Shown piece after piece: positions 17,100 to 25,386 of a stretch of 44,581 nt of DNA. The notes beneath the pieces are model-generated. The model searched no databases and was not told the DNA's origin. It saw nothing but the letters and a program-made list of their open reading frames with translations. The stretch is from JBBQER01 sp038320885. Its GTDB lineage: Bacteria; Actinomycetota; Acidimicrobiia; IMCC26256; PALSA-610. The translations under genes and the position numbers were made by a program. The stretch covers positions 1 to 44,581 of the forward strand of contig JBBQER010000020.1 of NCBI GenBank assembly GCA_038320885.1, given 5' to 3'. Numbering within the stretch: the first letter of the stretch is position 1; every line of letters begins with the position of its first letter.

Positions 17100-18061
17100 C
17101 TGCGCCGGACGGGGTTGTCGAGTCCGCGCCGGCCGTCGCGTTCGAGCACCCGGTCGGTCGTCCACCGGATGCGCCGCCAGTCGTCGTCGCCCTCGCGAAC
17201 CTTCATTCCCGCGGTTCGCGACGAGTAGTTGGCGGCGGTGCAGTAGTGCGTCACGAAGCTCTTGCGCGTCCGGTCCCGATTCTCGATCCGAGTGCCGCCG
17301 TGCACCAACCCCGCGTGCCAGATGAAGGCGTCGCCGCGCCGGCACGTGAACTGCGAGACCTCGAGGCCGAGCTCGGCGATGGCCGCCGCCGTAACGGCCT
17401 CGAACTCGGCTCGCTGTTCCTTGGTCACGCTGTGGCCCGACACGATCGAACCCGGGCCGAACTCGAACCAGGGCAACCGATGCGAACGCGGCACGTAGGC
17501 CAGTGGTCCACTCTCGGGAACGATGTCTTCGAGGGCGACCCACGACGCCAACAGGTGCGAGGGCGGATCGGTGAAGACGAACATCGGGTCGCGATGCAAT
17601 GCCTGTTGCGAGCCGTATTCGAAGTAGAGCGACTGGAACGCGATCGCCGGCTCGCCGTAGATCAACTCCACCATCCGGAAGAGTCCCGGATGCAGGTAGA
17701 TGTCGAGCGCACGGTCGGAATGGCTGTGCATGTCGGGGATGCGGTAGCCGGGCGCCTTCACCCGGCCGTCCCAGTCCCGGAACGACGTCGGTCCTTGGGG
17801 TGTGGGCGGCGACACGGCGAGATCCGCGGGCCGGCTGGTCCAAAAACCATTGACGTCGTCGTCGAACGCCTCACAGAAGCCCGCATCGAGGTCGATCGAG
17901 AAGGTGAGAAACCCGGAATCGACGAAGGTATGCAATCGAGTGGCTTCGTCGGGCGAGATCAGGGCGCCCGTCAGCCGTTCCTCGATGCGCTCGTGCGCAT
18001 CGGGCTGATCGAGCCACAAATCGGATTGCAGCTCCAACGGTCCGCCCCCAGGCTCTCGCAA
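17096..18061 (-). CDS. Phytanoyl-CoA dioxygenase (PhyH)-family Fe(II)/2-oxoglutarate oxygenase
   Basis: This is a double-stranded beta-helix oxygenase of about 321 residues. The iron-binding facial triad is visible as H156-R-D158 (in ALHRDPMFVF) and H254 in LVHGGTRIENRDRTRKSF, whose later arginine would bind 2-oxoglutarate. In glycan loci such enzymes may hydroxylate a sugar, a lipid carrier or a methyl group; the substrate is not predictable. The start is uncertain: TTG 18061 lies 10 nt after a TAGATT box on this strand, while TTG 18037 has a G-rich sequence upstream; no ATG or GTG is available. It is first in a two-gene operon with the DDWDF membrane protein. Confidence 0.82.
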   Translation of the reverse strand: MREPGGGPLELQSDLWLDQPDAHERIEERLTGALISPDEATRLHTFVDSGFLTFSIDLDAGFCEAFDDDVNGFWTSRPADLAVSPPTPQGPTSFRDWDGRVKAPGYRIPDMHSHSDRALDIYLHPGLFRMVELIYGEPAIAFQSLYFEYGSQQALHRDPMFVFTDPPSHLLASWVALEDIVPESGPLAYVPRSHRLPWFEFGPGSIVSGHSVTKEQRAEFEAVTAAAIAELGLEVSQFTCRRGDAFIWHAGLVHGGTRIENRDRTRKSFVTHYCTAANYSSRTAGMKVREGDDDWRRIRWTTDRVLERDGRRGLDNPVRRR

Positions 18062-18065
18062 CGGC

Positions 18066-18081
18066 CAGGTAAATCTACCTG
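18066..18081. promoter_or_regulatory. Inverted repeat in divergent promoter
   Basis: CAGGTA-AATC-TACCTG has perfect 6-bp arms and overlaps the TAGATT box (18,077-18,072, minus) proposed for the PhyH gene. A second imperfectly spaced repeat, CCTGA-N10-TCAGG, follows at 18,079-18,098 and spans TATCAT (18,088-18,093), a good -10 for the plus-strand methyltransferase gene. The layout suggests one regulator could control both directions. This is sequence inference only. Confidence 0.35.
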
Positions 18082-18118
18082 ACCCCCTATCATCAGGCAC
18101 TCGCCAAGGGGAGCGTGC

Positions 18119-18895
18119 ATGGATTCGGACGGCTACAAGCAGGCGTGGGTGCGACCGAGCACCCTCGACAGCCTCAACCGGCGCATCCACGACGGAGTCC
18201 CACTGGAAGAGCTGGGCGACCGCGCCGCCGACCGGCGCGACACGTTCTTCGAGCTCCTGTTCCCGTACGCGCGACCGAGCGAGGGCGCCAAGGTGCTCGA
18301 GCTCGGCCCCGGAGTCGGCTGGATCATGGAGGCGATGCTCGATCGCTACCCGATCGGCGAGATCGTCGGCCTCGACGTGTCGCCCGTCATGATCGAGCAG
18401 GCGCAGGAGCGCTGGCACGACGACCGCGCCAAGTACGTGCTCTACGACGGGCTCCACGTCCCGCTCGAAGACGATTCCTTCGACACCGTGTACTCCGTGG
18501 CGTGCCTCCAGCACATCGAGAAGCACCACGCGTTCCTCGCGATGAAGGAGCTCGTGCGCATTGTCAAGCCGGGTGGCCACGGGGCGCTGCACCTCATCTC
18601 GATCCACCACATGCCGAGGGTGCAGCGCTCGTACGAGGAGGAGTGCTGGAATCACGTGAACAACGTGGACCAGCACTGGATGCACTACTACAGCTTCGAC
18701 GAGATCCTGGTGCTGTTCTCGCACGCGCTGGCCGTGACCGATCTCGACATCAAGTACCACCGCACGAGCTTCTGGGTGCACTTCTCGAAGGGCACCGATC
18801 GTCGCTTCCACACCGACGAGGTCGAGCAGCAGTACTTCCTGAACCGCGATCTGCCCGAGGCCATTAGGCCTCGACCCCCGCGCGTCAAAGGCTGA
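18119..18895 (+). CDS. Class I SAM-dependent methyltransferase
   Basis: The protein has 258 residues. Motif I is VLELGPGVGW (59-68), followed by the acidic end of strand 2 in VGLDVS, the VYSVACLQHIEK post-motif block and IVKPGGHGALHLI. It belongs to the Methyltransf_11/25-like group. A histidine-rich stretch (SIHHMP...NNVDQHWMHYY) gives a substrate-side insert. Start ATG 18119 has AAGGGGAG about 5-12 nt upstream. It lies 13 bp before the SDR gene and diverges from the PhyH gene, suggesting a small sugar-modifying set (oxidation, reduction, methylation). Confidence 0.9.
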   Translation: MDSDGYKQAWVRPSTLDSLNRRIHDGVPLEELGDRAADRRDTFFELLFPYARPSEGAKVLELGPGVGWIMEAMLDRYPIGEIVGLDVSPVMIEQAQERWHDDRAKYVLYDGLHVPLEDDSFDTVYSVACLQHIEKHHAFLAMKELVRIVKPGGHGALHLISIHHMPRVQRSYEEECWNHVNNVDQHWMHYYSFDEILVLFSHALAVTDLDIKYHRTSFWVHFSKGTDRRFHTDEVEQQYFLNRDLPEAIRPRPPRVKG

Positions 18896-18908
18896 CGACG
18901 CGAGCGCG

Positions 18909-19595
18909 ATGAGCTCTCAGCGCGTGCTCGTGACGGGAAGCAATCGCGGGATCGGTCTCGAGCTGGTGCACCAGTACGCGCGGGACGGCTACGAGGTGAT
19001 CGCGACCTGTCGCGACCCCGACGGGGCCACGGCGTTGCGCGACATCGACGGCGCCTCGGTCCGTCGACTCGACGTCACATCCGAGCCCGATCTCGCGCAG
19101 CTCGGGTCCGAGCTCGACGGCGCGCCGATCGACATCCTCATCGGCAACGCCGCCGTGTTCGGCGGGATGCGCTCGCGGTTCGGCGACATCGACTGGGCCG
19201 CGTGGCGGACGACGCTCGAGGTCAACGTGCTCGGCACGCTCCGGGTGGCAGCGAGCCTGTGGCCGAACGTCGCCGCCTCGGAGCAGCGCAAGATCGTGTT
19301 CCTGTCGAGTCGCGCCGGCCTCCCGCGCGAGGCGACGCCGAACCGGTCGTACATCTACGGATCGAGCAAGGCCGCCCTCAACGCCGCGGCGCGCTGCCTG
19401 GCGCTCGACCTCCTCGAACACGACGTGATCGCGGCGTTGCTCAATCCCGGCCATGTGCAGACGGGCATCGGCGGCCGGAAGGCGCCGATGACTCCCGCCG
19501 AGAGTGTGACCAAGATGCGCGAGGTGATCGCGGCGCTGACGACCGCCGACGCCGGCAAGTTCCTCCACTACGACGGCACCGAGCTGAAGCTCTGA
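18909..19595 (+). CDS. Short-chain dehydrogenase/reductase (SDR)
   Basis: This 228-residue classical SDR has the cofactor loop TGSNRGIG (9-16), the NAA motif in IGNAAVFGG (80-83), the active-site serine in FLSSRAG, the catalytic Y150-x3-K154 (YIYGSSK), and PGHVQT after it. The arginine after the first loop and 'CRDPDG' suggest NADP(H) preference. It resembles carbonyl reductases of the C-factor/sniffer group. Being co-transcribed with a methyltransferase, it may reduce a keto-sugar or a lipid intermediate. The gene converges on the sulfotransferase with a 10-bp gap. Confidence 0.9.
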   Translation: MSSQRVLVTGSNRGIGLELVHQYARDGYEVIATCRDPDGATALRDIDGASVRRLDVTSEPDLAQLGSELDGAPIDILIGNAAVFGGMRSRFGDIDWAAWRTTLEVNVLGTLRVAASLWPNVAASEQRKIVFLSSRAGLPREATPNRSYIYGSSKAALNAAARCLALDLLEHDVIAALLNPGHVQTGIGGRKAPMTPAESVTKMREVIAALTTADAGKFLHYDGTELKL

Positions 19596-19605
19596 CCCCC
19601 ACTCT

Positions 19606-20397
19606 CTATTCGCCGCTGGCGGCGGCCGCGACCTGCGGTGCCCAGTGCGAAAGGTCGACACCGAGCATCTGCTCCAGGCGCGCGACATCCTCCCGGAAGT
19701 ACTCCCAGAGCTCGACGCGATCGTCGGCCGTGAGCTGGTTCTTGCGGCCCTCGCGTCCGACCTGGTTGCTGAACACCACGTGCGAGAGATCCGGCGGCGT
19801 GAAGCCGGGATCGGCGCCGACGTGCTCCAACGCCGCCCGGAACGGCCGCGCCGGATCCGCCGTCACGTCGTCGTGGAAGAGCACGAGGAGCTGGTCGCCG
19901 AAGTGCTCGACGTACGGCGCGAGGCTCGCGCCGTACCAACCGCCCGAAACGAAGCAGAACCACTCGGACTCGGGTGCGCCGCGCTCGCGGACGACGTCGA
20001 GGAGGCGGGACTTGGCGGGAATCCGCTTGCGCCGGATCTGATGCTTCAGCGCGGATTGCGCGCGGTCGACGGGGTTGCGCAGGATCGCGATGACCTTGAC
20101 GCCGGGGTGGTGGTCTTTGAGCCGCTGCGCGACCAGCTCGGGTTGGTGACGCCAGAACATGTAGCCGGGCGTCGCCTCCCCGACGATCGATTCGCCCTTC
20201 CACCCCTCGAACTGTTCGCCGTACCACTCGAATCCGAGCTTCTCGACCCGGTGCGCGTTGTTCCAGAAGTGGATCTCCGACCGGGCGGTGAAGATCTCCG
20301 GGTGGAGCCCGAGGTTGATCCGCAACCACCGCGTCGCCGACTTCTGCGCGCCGATGATGACAAAGGTAGGAGGCGCGGGATCCATCGGGCTGGTCAT
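19606..20397 (-). CDS. Sulfotransferase (PAPS-dependent), paralogue A
   Basis: This 263-residue cytosolic-type sulfotransferase has the 5'-phosphosulfate loop GAQKSATRW (16-24, catalytic K19) and the 3'-phosphate site ILRNPVDRAQSAL with R107 and S115. FEGWKGESIVGEATPGYMFWRH is the acceptor-side block. It is the close relative of the protein at 25,387-26,151: both share IIGAQKSATRWLR and VGEATPGYMFWRH exactly. In bacteria this group sulfates lipo-oligosaccharides and exopolysaccharides. It stands alone on the minus strand with a 112-bp divergent gap to the next plus gene. Start ATG 20397; an internal ATG 12 bp later is also possible. Confidence 0.92.
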   Translation of the reverse strand: MTSPMDPAPPTFVIIGAQKSATRWLRINLGLHPEIFTARSEIHFWNNAHRVEKLGFEWYGEQFEGWKGESIVGEATPGYMFWRHQPELVAQRLKDHHPGVKVIAILRNPVDRAQSALKHQIRRKRIPAKSRLLDVVRERGAPESEWFCFVSGGWYGASLAPYVEHFGDQLLVLFHDDVTADPARPFRAALEHVGADPGFTPPDLSHVVFSNQVGREGRKNQLTADDRVELWEYFREDVARLEQMLGVDLSHWAPQVAAAASGE

Positions 20398-20509
20398 GAA
20401 AGTGGTCGGAATCCTCTGCCAAACGGACCCCGAGGGTATCCCGGCCTACGATCCCGGTGAAACGACCGAAGGGTGCAGGCCGCGCCGTTTCGGGCCGAAG
20501 GGAGTAGGA

Positions 20510-21169
20510 ATGAACGCTGCCGAGACCGACGCCGATCCCGGAGAACTGGATCGACTCCGGCGTCAGCTCCGGGCCCAGAGCGTCGTCAACCGCCAGCTGT
20601 ACGCCCAGCTCGACGGGGGCAGCGTGCGCGTCGCTTCCGCCGCCGGCGCGGCTGAAGGAACCGGCAAGTCACTGACCGTGCCCCGTGTCACCGAGGGCGG
20701 TTCGTGGCTCGAGCAGCTCCAGATGCACGGCGGGGGCAAGCCCTTCCTGGTCCAGACCCCGACCCAGGGCTCGTACGTGATCGACGGAGACCTGCGCCGG
20801 CAGGTGAAGGCCGGGATGTTGTTCACCGCGCTCGCGAGCGTGATCGGATCGCCGCGCGACGTCGCCGACGAGGAGCTCCGGCGTTGGAGCCCGGGCCCGC
20901 CGGTCGAGGTGTTCGAGTCGGGCTCGGGTCCCGCGTTCCTCGTCGTCGGCGGACGCCGCCTCCCGCTGCGCGGGCTGCCGCTCCCGTACCTCGTGTCGAA
21001 CGACGACATGCTCCTGTTCCCCGAGGGCGAAGAGCTCAACGTGGCGGCGTCGATGCGCAAGGCTCCCCCGTCGCGCAACGCGCGCGCGCGCGCCGTGCTC
21101 GCTGACAAGGGACCGGTGCGCGGCGCCGCCCAGCTGGCGCGCAAAGCACTGCGGCGAATCGCGCGTTAG
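20510..21169 (+). CDS. Unknown protein: coiled coil plus two hairpin-like repeats
   Basis: I do not recognise this 219-residue protein. Residues 11-35 look like a short coiled coil (ELDRLRRQLRAQSVVNRQLYAQL). Two related beta-hairpin units follow: FLVQTPTQGSYVIDGDLRRQV (79-99) and VFESGSGPAFLVVGGRRLPL (134-153), both of the type 'strand, G/S turn, hydrophobic-x-hydrophobic, (D)G-x-R-R'. The C-terminus is arginine-rich. There is no signal peptide or membrane helix. Start ATG 20510 has a strong ribosome site (GGGAGTAGGA). Placed between sulfotransferase and glycosyltransferase genes, it may be a glycan-binding or scaffold accessory. Confidence 0.75.
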   Translation: MNAAETDADPGELDRLRRQLRAQSVVNRQLYAQLDGGSVRVASAAGAAEGTGKSLTVPRVTEGGSWLEQLQMHGGGKPFLVQTPTQGSYVIDGDLRRQVKAGMLFTALASVIGSPRDVADEELRRWSPGPPVEVFESGSGPAFLVVGGRRLPLRGLPLPYLVSNDDMLLFPEGEELNVAASMRKAPPSRNARARAVLADKGPVRGAAQLARKALRRIAR

Positions 21170-21181
21170 CCGTCTCGCCGG

Positions 21182-23335
21182 TCAGCGAACGTAGAGAGCC
21201 GCGTAGCGATGCGCGGTGTCGGCAACGGTCTCGAGGGGAACCGCCAACGCCTGGCGCGTCACCCGCACCAGCTCGTCACGCGCGCGATCCAACCGCTCGA
21301 TCAGCACGCGGATGCCGTCGGGGTCGGTGGGATCGATCGTCCACCCGGCGCCCAACGCCCGGATGCGCTCGCCCAGCGCGCCGTAGGTCGCGCCAATCAC
21401 GGGAATGCCCGCGGCCAGTGCCTCGCTCATCACGATGCCGAACGTCTCCGCGTAGGGACCCGGCAGCAACACGATCTGGATACCGGCGCGGTGCAACAGG
21501 TCGGGGAGGAACTCGTTGTCGTAGGGCCCGTGGGCGAGGAGCTCGGGCGACGCCGGCTGCTTCAACGGCCCGAACTGATGGATCTCGACGCTCGTGTCAC
21601 AGAACGCCTCCGCGAGCTCGTTCACGGCGTCGAGACCCTTCTTCGACCAGCCGAGCCCGACGAACGCGACGCGCAACGGCTCTTCGAGCATGAGCTGCTC
21701 GTCGGGCTCGTCGGGCCGGCGGCCGAGACGAATCACCGAACCGTGCTCGATGATCTCGATCCGGCGCGGGTCCGGCTCGTAGACGCGGAGGAAGTAGTCA
21801 GCCGCGCTCTGGCTCGGGAACACCCAGTGGTCGACCGCGTCGATGAGCGAGCTCACTTTGGCGCGGAACGTGTTCAGGTAGTCGACGGAGATGTTCGGCA
21901 TCGGCGGCGACCCCGGCATCGGAGAGGCCGCGACGTCTTCGAGGCACCGCCGGCACACTGACAGGTCTTCCGGGATGCCGCACGGATCGCTCTTCTTGTA
22001 CAACAACGAGAAGTTCGGGCAGGCGAGGAACAGGTCGTGCACCGAACACACGACCGCGCCCGGGAAGTCGCGAAGCGCGTCGAGCGGCGCCAGCGAGAAC
22101 CCGATCAGGTTGTGCACATGCACCGCGTCGAACGCGAACAGGTCGAGCGTGGCGACCAGTGCCGCGTGCGCGACCTCGTCGTACATCTGCGTCACCTGGT
22201 ACGACGCGCCGGGAACGAGGAACTCCTGCTCGACGCGCTCGCCGTCGATGTTCCAGAGCGTTCGCAGCACGAAGCCCGACGCGACCGGATAGAGCACCGA
22301 GAAGTCGAACTCGCTCTCCATCGAGCGCACGAGCGACGCGACGTACTTCTCGGTCCCGCCCATCGCGCCGGGTGGGCTGTGCAGCAGATGCAGAACATGC
22401 GGTCGTTCGGCATCTCGTTCGTGCAACCCGAGCTCCAGCGCCGCGAACGCGACGCGCAACGGGTCGTGCGCACGCTCGTGCGTGTTGGCCGGGCGGAAGA
22501 ACGGGTAGCGCGCGTCGATGATCGCCGAGCTGCGCGCCCAACCCTCGCTCTGGCCCTCACCGAACGAGACGCCGCCGCGGTGGTACACGAAGGTCGAGTC
22601 CTCCGCGAGGTGCCGCAACCCGACGCGAGAGGCGCGCAGGCAGAAGTCGACCTCCTCGCCGTAGCCGCGGCCGAACGTCTCCTCGTCGAGCAGGCCGCAG
22701 AGATCGAGCGCCGCGCGCGTGACGTACATGCAGAAGCCGACGCCCGAGATCAGCTCCGGGAGGAGCCGAAGCGAGTGCTCCGCGACAAACGCCGCGCACT
22801 CGTCGATGCGCGGGTTGGCGCTCTCGAGGGCGAAGGCCCGGATCACCGAGGCCGGCATCGTGCAGATCGACCCGTGACTCGTCAAGGGCGTCACGGTCGC
22901 GACGTCGGGAAGCGCAGCCGCGGCCGCGAGCCGGTCGAGCCAGCCGTCGGTGACCGCGGTGTCGGAGTTCAGGATCACGACATCGCCCGCGGCCCGGCGC
23001 AGCCCGCGGTTCACCGTTCCGACGAAGCCGAGGTTCTCTTCGTTGTGCAACGCCGTGATCGGGAAGCTCTCCGCGCTCGACGCGAACTGGTCGACGAGAT
23101 CGCGCACCGGCTGGTCGGGCGACGCGTCGTCGATCACGAGCAGCTCGAACGGAACGCGCGTGTTGGCGGCATGATGCACGACGCTCTCCAGACAGCGCGC
23201 CGTGTACGCGAGCCCTCCGTACACCGGCACGATGATCGTGATCGGCGTGATTTCCGCTCTCGGCGGCTGCGCCGCCGGGCCGCTCGGGCCCGGTTCGCTG
23301 CTCGGCGGGATACCCGCCTCCCGACGCTCACTCAT
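21182..23335 (-). CDS. Bifunctional glycosyltransferase, GT2 + GT4 domains
   Basis: The protein has 717 residues. The GT2 domain comes first (31-270): ITIIVPVYGGLAYTARCLES, NSD at 123-125, and GRGYGEEVDFC (about 222-232) with the catalytic-type acidic pair. A GT4 domain follows (about 315-717): HLLHSPPGAMGGTEKYVASL, HVHNLIGFS, CSVHDLFLACPNF, a four-cysteine loop (Cys-rich, about 450-480: CPNF...CGIP...CRRC) and ETFGIVMSEALAAGIPVIGAT. The domain order is the reverse of the GT4-GT2 enzyme at 575-2497. Start ATG 23335 overlaps the upstream stop by 8 bp. Cytoplasmic; donor and acceptor unknown. Confidence 0.92.
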   Translation of the reverse strand: MSERREAGIPPSSEPGPSGPAAQPPRAEITPITIIVPVYGGLAYTARCLESVVHHAANTRVPFELLVIDDASPDQPVRDLVDQFASSAESFPITALHNEENLGFVGTVNRGLRRAAGDVVILNSDTAVTDGWLDRLAAAAALPDVATVTPLTSHGSICTMPASVIRAFALESANPRIDECAAFVAEHSLRLLPELISGVGFCMYVTRAALDLCGLLDEETFGRGYGEEVDFCLRASRVGLRHLAEDSTFVYHRGGVSFGEGQSEGWARSSAIIDARYPFFRPANTHERAHDPLRVAFAALELGLHERDAERPHVLHLLHSPPGAMGGTEKYVASLVRSMESEFDFSVLYPVASGFVLRTLWNIDGERVEQEFLVPGASYQVTQMYDEVAHAALVATLDLFAFDAVHVHNLIGFSLAPLDALRDFPGAVVCSVHDLFLACPNFSLLYKKSDPCGIPEDLSVCRRCLEDVAASPMPGSPPMPNISVDYLNTFRAKVSSLIDAVDHWVFPSQSAADYFLRVYEPDPRRIEIIEHGSVIRLGRRPDEPDEQLMLEEPLRVAFVGLGWSKKGLDAVNELAEAFCDTSVEIHQFGPLKQPASPELLAHGPYDNEFLPDLLHRAGIQIVLLPGPYAETFGIVMSEALAAGIPVIGATYGALGERIRALGAGWTIDPTDPDGIRVLIERLDRARDELVRVTRQALAVPLETVADTAHRYAALYVR

Positions 23336-25271
23336 TGGTCCGCGTGGCCCATCCCAGGAAGCGCCCGGCAACCATGTTCGCCGTCGCGGGGCTGTCGAGC
23401 GCGTCGGCGCGCCGCAGCGATTCCTGCCGACGCCGGGCGCGTACGTCTGCGTCGTCGAGCACGTGATGGAGCACGTCGCCCCACTCCTGGGCGACATCGA
23501 CCGATTCCACCACGACGAAGGGCGAGACCACTCCCTCGATCGCGGGTGTGACCACGAGCGGCATCACGCTCGGCACACCGAGATAGCTCACGACCTCGAA
23601 CAGCCGGGTGTCGCCCGCGATCTCGTCGCCCGCGATCTCGTCACCAATCAGTTGCGGCGTCCACACGTGTACCGCCCAGCGCCGCATCACCTCGAGATCC
23701 GGCCCGAGATCGGAATCGGCGACGACCCGCACGCGCTCGTGCGCCGCCAAATTGTCCGGCAGCGCCGCTCGGTCACCGACGAACTCGAGCTCGTTGGTGT
23801 CGTGAACCAGGGCGAGCTCGATGCCCTCGGCAACCGCGTGCGCGTATGCGGGCGCGACCCGGCCCGGTCGCCAACCGATGATGCGCGGGGCGGTCGGGTC
23901 GTCGACGTCGGGAGCGCGCGCCGCTCGCAGCGTCGCGGCGTACTCGCGCGTGAACAGTGTCGGAACGACGAGCGCGCGCACGCCGAGCGACCGGGCGGCC
24001 GTGTGCAATGCCCCGGCCGGCGACACGACGCGGCCGCAGGCCCGGACCCGCGCCGCGGCCGCCGGCGTGAGGCACGGTTCCCCGGGTGCGAGATCGGCGA
24101 CCGCCAGGTCGACAACCGTCGAGCGGTCCGCCTCGTGCCGTTCCGCGATCAGGCCGTCGATCTCCGGTCCGGGAGCAACCCCGACGAGGACCAACACTGC
24201 GGCTTCGCGCGCCGCGCCCGGAACCGTGCCGATGGCGGGGAGGACCACGACGGATGCGCCCGTGGCCGCGATGTTGTCGACGAGACCGTCGACGCGCGCT
24301 CGGCCGGCGGCATCCAAGGATCCCGTCAAGACGACACAACCCGACGCACCCTCGGACGTCACCGCGTCGGGCCGGCGCTCGCGTACCGGACGGCGCGAGT
24401 CCAACAGCATCTTCTCGTCCGACGGTGGAATCGGTTGCGGGCCCGCGCACAGGCGGATCACGAGGGCCGCGAACGCCGGGACGTCGATGTGCGGACCGAT
24501 CCGGGCGCGGAGCCGCCCCTGGGCGCGCCCGATCTGCCACGAAACCAGCTCCATCGCGTCAGGGAGATTCCGGTCGAAGTCGACCACCACCGTCGACCGG
24601 CTTCCCGCACACCACGCGTCGACCTGGGCGGCCGCGGTGCGGTCGAGCGTGACGATCACATCGGGCGCCAGGGCCCGGACGGATGCCTCCGTCGGCAGGC
24701 ACGGACGGGTGCGGTGGAACCCGACGGCGGGATCGGGAATCGCGATGCGAGCCTCGATGTCGCGGCGGATCAACCGGTTCGCGAGCTGCCGGACCCAGTC
24801 GGCATCGAAGCCGGCCTCACAGCCGAGAAAGATCACGACGGGTCGGCGGGGAAAGGGTGAACGCCCGAGCTCGGACGCGTCCTCCAAACTCTCGACCCCG
24901 GCGCGCGGATCGAGCACCGGGGCGCCCGCGTCGACGAGCACCGACGCGTCGAGGGCATTCCCGGCGGCCTGCTCGGGAGCGACCACGACGCGGCCGTCCC
25001 GAACGTCGAATGCGACGCCCGGGCGCAACAACACTGCACCGCGAACCGAGTTCGTCGAACCCGCCGGCGTCAGCCGCGAGGGTTCGAGCGACTTCCACTC
25101 GACATGGACGCGGTAGCTCGCGCCGGGAGCGAGGTCCGAGATCTCGCCCGCGATCCCGATCACGGTTTCGGGCGCGGCGGCGAGGCGGCGTTCGAGCCGC
25201 GCGCAGACGCTCGCGTCGATGATCAAACCGGCAGGTACGACGAGCCGCGGGACGGCGCCGAGATCCCCCAT
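23328..25271 (-). CDS. Large GT-B-like protein, probable divergent glycosyltransferase
   Basis: This 647-residue protein lacks textbook motifs. A beta-rich N-terminal domain (1-135) precedes one Rossmann-like unit (about 143-300, RRPVVIFLGCEAGF... DVIVTLDRTAAAQ) and a second (about 315-640) that ends in a weak GT4-like block, RLFEVVSYLGVPSVMP. It contains a perfect 5-residue duplication (GDEIAGDEIA) from a 15-bp tandem repeat. It is coupled by an 8-bp overlap to the GT2-GT4 gene downstream. Start ATG 25271 has GAGGGAG just upstream. It may be a glycosyltransferase or a non-catalytic partner of the downstream enzyme; confidence is high for the gene, lower for the function. Confidence 0.75.
   Translation of the reverse strand: MGDLGAVPRLVVPAGLIIDASVCARLERRLAAAPETVIGIAGEISDLAPGASYRVHVEWKSLEPSRLTPAGSTNSVRGAVLLRPGVAFDVRDGRVVVAPEQAAGNALDASVLVDAGAPVLDPRAGVESLEDASELGRSPFPRRPVVIFLGCEAGFDADWVRQLANRLIRRDIEARIAIPDPAVGFHRTRPCLPTEASVRALAPDVIVTLDRTAAAQVDAWCAGSRSTVVVDFDRNLPDAMELVSWQIGRAQGRLRARIGPHIDVPAFAALVIRLCAGPQPIPPSDEKMLLDSRRPVRERRPDAVTSEGASGCVVLTGSLDAAGRARVDGLVDNIAATGASVVVLPAIGTVPGAAREAAVLVLVGVAPGPEIDGLIAERHEADRSTVVDLAVADLAPGEPCLTPAAAARVRACGRVVSPAGALHTAARSLGVRALVVPTLFTREYAATLRAARAPDVDDPTAPRIIGWRPGRVAPAYAHAVAEGIELALVHDTNELEFVGDRAALPDNLAAHERVRVVADSDLGPDLEVMRRWAVHVWTPQLIGDEIAGDEIAGDTRLFEVVSYLGVPSVMPLVVTPAIEGVVSPFVVVESVDVAQEWGDVLHHVLDDADVRARRRQESLRRADALDSPATANMVAGRFLGWATRTNE
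23611..23640. repeat. 15-bp perfect tandem duplication inside the GT-B-like gene
   Basis: The 15-mer tcgcccgcgatctcg occurs twice in a row (23,611-23,625 and 23,626-23,640). It duplicates five codons in frame, giving GDEIAGDEIA in the predicted protein, near the end of the second Rossmann unit. It looks like a recent slippage event. Confidence 0.9.
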
Positions 25272-25386
25272 TCAGCTCCCTCGTTGCTCGTCGAAGACTA
25301 GAGATTCCGGGTTCAACAGGGTAGAAGATGAGCCCCGCACCGATGCCCGGTGCGCCGTATGCGCAGCGGAGAGGAGACACCAGTCA

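Noticed and set aside
21081..21093. CG-alternating run (cgcgcgcgcgcgc)
   Set aside because: It lies inside a coding sequence rich in arginine and alanine codons; expected by composition and not a likely structural signal.
22037..23551. Plus-strand open frame of about 504 codons
   Set aside because: Antisense to the GT2-GT4 gene, whose motifs are clear; no motif in this frame.
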